From: an uncultured Luteitalea sp.
GTDB taxonomy: Bacteria; Acidobacteriota; Vicinamibacteria; Vicinamibacterales; Vicinamibacteraceae
DNA length: 64,000 nucleotides
NCBI GenBank assembly: GCA_934541105.1
Contig: CAKTDA010000001.1
Span: 620,001 to 684,000, forward strand
Direction: 5' to 3'
The notes below the pieces were generated by a model, which was not told the DNA's origin, searched no databases, and saw only the letters and a program-made list of their open reading frames with translations. A program made the translations under genes and the position numbers. Numbering within the stretch: the first letter of the stretch is position 1; every line of letters starts with the position of its first letter. This document shows positions 59,310 through 64,000 of the stretch, one piece after another.

Positions 59310-61700
59310 TCACGGCGTCCGCTCGAAACGGACGCGGCCCTCGGCCGACATCACTCCCACCACCACGAACGGGCGTGCGACGTCGGCCGCGTCCGGCGCG
59401 AGGGCAAGCGGCGTCGTGCTCCACTGCACCACGATGCCGCCCGGCTCGGTGTGGACGCGCGTGACCTGCGGCGTCGCGGGTGTCGGCTCGTCGGCAACGA
59501 TCGCGAGCAGCGTCACGCGGGCAAAGTCGATGTCGGGCGGTGGCTGCCGCGTCGGCAGCGTGCGCCAGAAGGCGGTCCAGTCCTGCTCGGAGCGAATCAC
59601 GGACGGGCCACGCTGTGTCGTGCGCGCCAGCGGACCGCTTGCAACGGTCACAGGCGTCAGCGAGCGGCCGGCAGCACCGACGACCGGCGCGGCGGCCGCA
59701 GGATCAACCGGTTCGAGCGTCACGGGTATGGCATGTGACGTCGCGCGGGCTCCTGCAGCAGCCCGCGCATCGAGGACGAGCGTGTAGGCTCCGGGTGCAA
59801 GGCCATCGGTCGCGACGACGCCGGTGGCGCGCGCGTGTGCGGGCGTCGTCCCGGCTTCGGTGAGAGGCGCATGCGTGCGGACGTCCGTGCCACGGGCATC
59901 GACGAGCCGTGCCTGCAGGGCAGCCGTTCCCTTGCCCACCGCACTGCCGGCCATCTCCACCTGGAACGCGAGCGGGTGACCGACCGGAAAGGCGCGCCCG
60001 AGCGTCGGACGCACGCCCTGCGCGCCCTCGGCGAGGAGTGTCGGCACGCCGAGTGCCAGCTCGCCAGACGGCCCACGCATGTCGAGGGCGTGCAGCAGGA
60101 GGCCGGTGCGCTCGCCATCGGGTGTGGAGGCCGCGATGCGCACCTGGTACTGTCCCTGCTCGAGCAACAGCGTCACGCTGCCCTCCCAGGGCACATCGAT
60201 GGAGGGCCGGCTCATCGCGAAACGCTCGACGCTGGCGACCTTGCCGAGATTGTCAGCTGCAAGCACCAGGAGATCGATCGACGACACCTCGGAGGGCGTG
60301 TCTTCGCCGACGCGAACGGTGACCAGCGCCCGCGCCGGACCGTCGGCGGCAAACTGCGGCGCGACGTGGACGTCGAGCGGCAGCGTCCCGAAGGGCACGC
60401 CGCCCTGGATGATGTCGCGCAACCTGGCCGACGCCGTATCGGCCGCCGTATCGACCGCGGACGCTGGCGTGCCCGCCGAGGCCGGTGTCACGACCAGCGC
60501 CTTGCGCGCCGACACCTTCGTGCCGCGCCGCTTCACCTTCACCTCGATCTCGTGGCGGCCCTCGACCCTCGATGCGGCCGACTCGTAGGCGAGCACGTAC
60601 GACGACAGGTTCTGCGTCACGATCTGGGCAGCCAGCTTCTCGACGTTGTTGGCGTTCTGTATCCAGCGGCCTCCGGTGTCGCGGGCGATCTGAGACAGCG
60701 GCACGCCGACCATGTCGTCGGTGTTCAGTGACATGGTGGCGCCCCCGCGCCCGCTGAAGACGGTGTCCGACGTTCCCACGCGCATCCGGCCGCCGGTGCG
60801 GCGATCGTTGTAGACGGGATTGCCATCGGACGGCGCGACGTTCTCGCGCGGATCGATGGCATAGACCGTCACGTCACCGCCGAGCAATCGCTGCAGGCCG
60901 GCAAACTGCGCGTCGCGGTTTCCCCTCGGGTCCAGTGGCGACACGCCCATGTCCGTGACGAACCAGAACAGGACCTTGCGGCGGGACCCGGTCCGCGAGA
61001 ACAGTTCCCCCACCATCTCGAGCGCCCGGGCGCGGCGTCCGGCGCGCGTGGGATCGAGACAGTCCGGCGACTGGCCGTCGGCGCAGGGGGCGTCGACGCT
61101 GCTCCCTTGCGGATTGATGTTCAGCGGGTTCCTCGCCGGGCTGCCGAGCGGGAGGTACGCCCCGCGAAACGCTTTCACCCGCGCCGCATGATCCTGGTTC
61201 GGGCGCCCGAGTGTGAGCAGGCCACCGCCTTCTCCGCTCGTCGTGACGACGCTGACGAGTGCGTCCGGCGGTATGGCACCGAGCACGCCAAGACCGGCCC
61301 GGATGGCGCGATGCGAGTCGTACGCGCTGATGTTGAGGTCGTCGAGCAGGAGCACGAACGCGGGCGCGTCGGCGAGGTCGCGGTTGGTGACGATCTGGTC
61401 GAGTCGCGCATCCTCGAGCGACGGTGGCAGCGCCGCGGCGGGCGCACGGGCTGTGGTGGAGAGGAACCGCGCCGACACGACGGGCCGGGGCTTTCCGTCC
61501 TCGAGAATCTCGAAATCGTCCTTCGTCAGGTCGGTCACGGGCTCGTCGCCGGCGCCGGTCACGACCGCCGAGACCTCGACGAGCGAAATCTCGGCGCGAA
61601 ACGCGGGCGGCTCCGGCGTCGGGGGAGCCGGCGGCTGCGCACGCAATGCCGCGCAGACACACACACAGGTGATGCCCGTGACCAGCAACCGACGTGTCAT
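59310..61700 (-). CDS. Exported VWA-domain protein (acidobacterial VWFA-related), long form
   Basis: 796 aa. Signal peptide MTRRLLVTGITCVCVCAALR, then a strand-rich segment AEISLVEVSAVVTGAGDEPV, TDLTKDDFEILEDGKPRPVV that is typical of this family, and a VWA fold with a degenerate MIDAS (FVLLLDDLNISAYDSHRAIR) and VLFWFVTDMGVSPLDPRGNR. GGRWIQNANNVEKLAAQIVT and YVLAYESAASRVEGRHEIEV close the VWA part; the remaining 300 residues are Ig-like strands. Starts on an ATG that overlaps the upstream VWA gene's stop by 4 bp. Role unknown; adhesion or complex assembly in the periplasm is plausible. Confidence 0.88.
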   Translation of the reverse strand: MTRRLLVTGITCVCVCAALRAQPPAPPTPEPPAFRAEISLVEVSAVVTGAGDEPVTDLTKDDFEILEDGKPRPVVSARFLSTTARAPAAALPPSLEDARLDQIVTNRDLADAPAFVLLLDDLNISAYDSHRAIRAGLGVLGAIPPDALVSVVTTSGEGGGLLTLGRPNQDHAARVKAFRGAYLPLGSPARNPLNINPQGSSVDAPCADGQSPDCLDPTRAGRRARALEMVGELFSRTGSRRKVLFWFVTDMGVSPLDPRGNRDAQFAGLQRLLGGDVTVYAIDPRENVAPSDGNPVYNDRRTGGRMRVGTSDTVFSGRGGATMSLNTDDMVGVPLSQIARDTGGRWIQNANNVEKLAAQIVTQNLSSYVLAYESAASRVEGRHEIEVKVKRRGTKVSARKALVVTPASAGTPASAVDTAADTASARLRDIIQGGVPFGTLPLDVHVAPQFAADGPARALVTVRVGEDTPSEVSSIDLLVLAADNLGKVASVERFAMSRPSIDVPWEGSVTLLLEQGQYQVRIAASTPDGERTGLLLHALDMRGPSGELALGVPTLLAEGAQGVRPTLGRAFPVGHPLAFQVEMAGSAVGKGTAALQARLVDARGTDVRTHAPLTEAGTTPAHARATGVVATDGLAPGAYTLVLDARAAAGARATSHAIPVTLEPVDPAAAAPVVGAAGRSLTPVTVASGPLARTTQRGPSVIRSEQDWTAFWRTLPTRQPPPDIDFARVTLLAIVADEPTPATPQVTRVHTEPGGIVVQWSTTPLALAPDAADVARPFVVVGVMSAEGRVRFERTP

Positions 61701-63553
61701 CGAACGATTCCAGCCATCAATCTCTTCGCCTCCGGATCGACGAACGCGGTCGGCTTCGGGGCCTCGGACAGCGCCTGCAGCGCAGCGCGGTTTGCCGGCT
61801 GGCCCAGGTCGGCCATCACTTCGAGGAACATCGACCCGCCGCGTCCGGACTGCCGGTGCACGGTGGCCACGCGCACCTGGTGCGTGCCGGGTGCGAGGTC
61901 GATGCACCAGATCGTCCGCAGGCCGAGTGCCCCGACCGCCTGCACCTGCGACGGCCCGATCTTCAATTCCGCCTGCTTCTGCGTCGCATTCGCGAGATGG
62001 CCGTCGGCATCGATGCTGACGATGGCCTGCTCGATGTCGATCCGGTCGCCCTCGAGGCCGTCCACGAGCGGACCGCCGGCGGTCTCGGCAACCACGGCGT
62101 ACCGCATCCGTCCATCGCGCTCCCCGAGCGCGATCACCTGCACGAACATCGGCAGCGCGTCGGTCGGCATGGGGCCGCCGAGCAGCGTCCGCATCGCGGG
62201 CGAGAGCCGCGACGGCACATCCAGCGTGGGTTCCACGAGGCCGGGGGGCGCCATGTAGCCCTTGCGCGCGTAGACCGTCACACCCGGACGCGTGACTCGC
62301 ACCTCGACCGGCCGCATGGCCGTACCCTTCACTTCGCGGTCGGGCTCGTAGCCGATGACGTAGTAGTCGCTCGCGTCACGCAACAGGCGTTCGACACCCA
62401 GCCCGGCGTCGTTGCCGTCGATCAGCGACACACCGCCGGTCAGCGCGGCGAGGTCGCGCAACTGGGTGCGCGACTGCATGAACTGCGTCAACACGCCCGA
62501 CAGATCCTCGTGCGCGATCTCGCGGCCACCGAAGCCCCGCGTGTTGCGGTCGCTTGCCGGCTCGACGGCTCGAGTGAAACCTTCGATCAGCCTGTCGGTC
62601 GGGATGTCGAGCCCCGCCGGGTTCAGCGGGTAGACGGCAAGATCGGCGACGCTGGCGGCCGCAATGGCATCCACGAGCGAGCCCTGTGTGTCGGCACCCA
62701 CCGTCCCCGACATCGTGATGGCCCCGCCGACCGAGGACCCCTCGGTGAGGAACAACAGCGACTTCCGTCGCCCGCCGACGTCGCGGACGGCGTACGCAAT
62801 CCGCCCGATCGCCTGGTAGGCGTCCTCGAGACGCATGGCCCGCTGCTGCTCCGACGCAGCAAGGCCAGGCGACCCGACACCCTGCAGCAGTGGGTTCGAG
62901 AACGTCTGTGGCGTCTGCCGCATCTCGAGCGTCGGATCGGGCAGGCGCAGGCCGCCGAACGACTCGATGATGTCCAGCGCGCGCCGCCGATCGCGCATGA
63001 AGCCGCCGGTGGAGACGTTCGAACTCGTGAGCCCCACGTAGAGGAGATCCGAGGGCGCGAGCCTCGCGACGAGGTGCCGCGCGATCTGGCGCGTGCGTTC
63101 GGTGCGCCGCGCATCGATGTGGAGGTCGTCGATGAGCAGCGCGATGACGCGCGACGACGAACTCCAGGCGTTGGTCAGGAGCGCGGCCTGCGCGTTGGGA
63201 TCGCCCGGCGAGTCGACCGTGTCGAGCGGTATGGCGCCGCCGTGATACGTGTACGCCGAGAAGGACAGGATGTCCTGGCGCCGCCCGCCGTCGTAGATCT
63301 CCACCTCGTGCGCCTCGAGATTGCGCACCGGCTCACCGGAGGCGTCCACGACGAGGGCACTCACCTCGACACGCGTGACCTTCAGCCGGAACGTCGGCCG
63401 GAGATCGGACGAGACGTTGGTGTCGAGCGGCAGCGTGGGCACGCCGCGCATTTGCGGCTGGTTGTGCCGGCCGCTCATGATCTGGGCAGGCGCAGCGGCC
63501 GCCCCGAGGGCAACCGCCGCGACGACGAGGGACGAGACGACACGCATGCGCAT
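61697..63553 (-). CDS. Exported VWA-domain protein (acidobacterial VWFA-related), short form
   Basis: 618 aa, paralogue of the downstream gene. Signal peptide MRMRVVSSLVVAAVALGAAA, then FRLKVTRVEVSALVVDASGE, PVRNLEAHEVEIYDGGRRQD, a VWA domain with RVIALLIDDLHIDARRTERT (MIDAS changed to DxHxD), RRKSLLFLTEGSSVGGAI and YYVIGYEPDREVKGTAMRPV with EVRVTRPGVTVYARKGYMAP. The ATG at 63553 has GAGG 6 nt upstream; ATGs at 63547 and 63589 are alternatives. Coupled to the long form by a 4-bp overlap, so the two probably act together. Confidence 0.88.
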   Translation of the reverse strand: MRMRVVSSLVVAAVALGAAAAPAQIMSGRHNQPQMRGVPTLPLDTNVSSDLRPTFRLKVTRVEVSALVVDASGEPVRNLEAHEVEIYDGGRRQDILSFSAYTYHGGAIPLDTVDSPGDPNAQAALLTNAWSSSSRVIALLIDDLHIDARRTERTRQIARHLVARLAPSDLLYVGLTSSNVSTGGFMRDRRRALDIIESFGGLRLPDPTLEMRQTPQTFSNPLLQGVGSPGLAASEQQRAMRLEDAYQAIGRIAYAVRDVGGRRKSLLFLTEGSSVGGAITMSGTVGADTQGSLVDAIAAASVADLAVYPLNPAGLDIPTDRLIEGFTRAVEPASDRNTRGFGGREIAHEDLSGVLTQFMQSRTQLRDLAALTGGVSLIDGNDAGLGVERLLRDASDYYVIGYEPDREVKGTAMRPVEVRVTRPGVTVYARKGYMAPPGLVEPTLDVPSRLSPAMRTLLGGPMPTDALPMFVQVIALGERDGRMRYAVVAETAGGPLVDGLEGDRIDIEQAIVSIDADGHLANATQKQAELKIGPSQVQAVGALGLRTIWCIDLAPGTHQVRVATVHRQSGRGGSMFLEVMADLGQPANRAALQALSEAPKPTAFVDPEAKRLMAGIVR

Positions 63554-63599
63554 GGCTGGCCTCGCAGACGAACGGGCTGAAGCCGCCATTATGCCCTGA

Positions 63600-64000
63600 T
63601 CAGCTCTCCCTGGGCGGATACTCCGGGCGGTCGGCGGGGCGCGCCAGCACACGCCGCGTCTTCGGGTCGAACCCGAGCGCGCGGCCCTCGCGATAGGACT
63701 GCACACCCAACTGGATCGCCACCGTCACCTGATAACCCTTCATCACGTCGTAGATCGGCGCTTTCCGGCTGCGCATGCTGTTCAGCCAGTTGTCCACGAG
63801 ATCCTCGGCCGGTTCGTCGGTCGTGATCTCCACCTCGGACAGTCCGCCGTTGGCTTCCTTGAACTGCTCGAGGAACGGGCGTTCGGCCCGGACCACGCCT
63901 CGCATGGCCGCGCCGCCGCGCGACGGCTGCTGTCCCGGCTCCCTGGGGACGGGTACCACCTGCAGGGTGCCCCAGTTGCCGTGCACCGTGATCGGCGCCG
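63600..64000 (-). CDS. Gfo/Idh/MocA family oxidoreductase, C-terminal part only
   Basis: The frame is open to the window edge; 132 codons are visible, beginning PITVHGNWGTLQVVPVPREP. The end ITTDEPAEDLVDNWLNSMRS, RKAPIYDVMKGYQVTVAIQL, GVQSYREGRALGFDPKTRRV matches the final helix and tail of Gfo/Idh oxidoreductases (a short list of conserved Asp, Asn and Arg residues followed by DPKT). The N-terminal Rossmann domain lies outside the window. 46 bp upstream of the VWA pair, same strand. Confidence 0.75.
   Translation of the reverse strand, partial: APITVHGNWGTLQVVPVPREPGQQPSRGGAAMRGVVRAERPFLEQFKEANGGLSEVEITTDEPAEDLVDNWLNSMRSRKAPIYDVMKGYQVTVAIQLGVQSYREGRALGFDPKTRRVLARPADRPEYPPRES

Overview
The window is gene-dense, roughly 70% GC and bidirectionally organised, with about 60 protein-coding genes, one tRNA-Leu, and no rRNA, CRISPR array, integrase or intact insertion sequence. 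Two adjacent proteins resemble the 'VWFA-related Acidobacterial domain' family. Together with Tat-exported Gfo/Idh oxidoreductases, an S9 peptidase, several TonB receptors and a Pkn-type kinase with C-terminal repeats, this suggests an Acidobacteriota chromosome, most likely near Vicinamibacteria/Luteitalea. That assignment is inference from gene content; no 16S gene is present.

Layout. 1-5025 (minus): a tight five-gene run of TonB receptor, 83-aa protein, TesA-like lipoprotein, and the YbbA/YbbP ABC pair (YbbP runs off the edge). 5113-13614: S9 peptidase, FtcD, MscL, a DUF481-like outer membrane protein, MalQ, an RraA-like protein. 13852-14581: three tiny membrane proteins. 14913-18744: amidohydrolase, LLM flavin oxidoreductase, ATP-grasp protein. 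18745-19055: tRNA-Leu(UAA) bracketed by two oppositely oriented REP-like palindromes, with a 22-bp duplicate of the tRNA 3' end. 19073-27678: CutC/YyaL pair, a PfpI-fold protein with its nucleophile replaced, galactokinase, YihY, YtxH, and a sigma-54 activator with a degenerate receiver. 27861-33345: a leucine-catabolism operon (zinc ribbon, MCC beta, hydratase, separate biotin carboxylase and biotin carrier, HMG-CoA lyase). 33350-37507 (minus): Ser/Thr kinase, 70-aa protein, SagB-type dehydrogenase.

37712-43809 is the most coherent accessory system: a sigma-70-like promoter overlapped by a 16-bp palindrome drives a TonB receptor with a Cys-X-X-Cys plug motif, an exported TlpA-type thioredoxin, a membrane-anchored DtxR-like regulator fused to FeoA, and FeoB split into separate GTPase and membrane genes. 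Every junction overlaps by about 4 bp. It reads as an envelope-to-cytoplasm ferrous iron import line with its own regulator.

43851-64000: Tat-exported proteins, a C39-like peptidase, a methyltransferase, an MFS/NTT-like transporter, methionine aminopeptidase, a possible sugar-acid cluster (DHDPS-family lyase, SDR, PRODH, lactonase, Gfo/Idh), a 1204-aa hybrid histidine kinase whose exported half looks like six tandem OB-like modules, a metallophosphoesterase, the two VWA proteins, and a truncated Gfo/Idh gene. At four or more places a -10-like hexamer lies 7-8 nt before a start codon, suggesting leaderless transcription. All functions are read from motifs and context only; no database search was possible.
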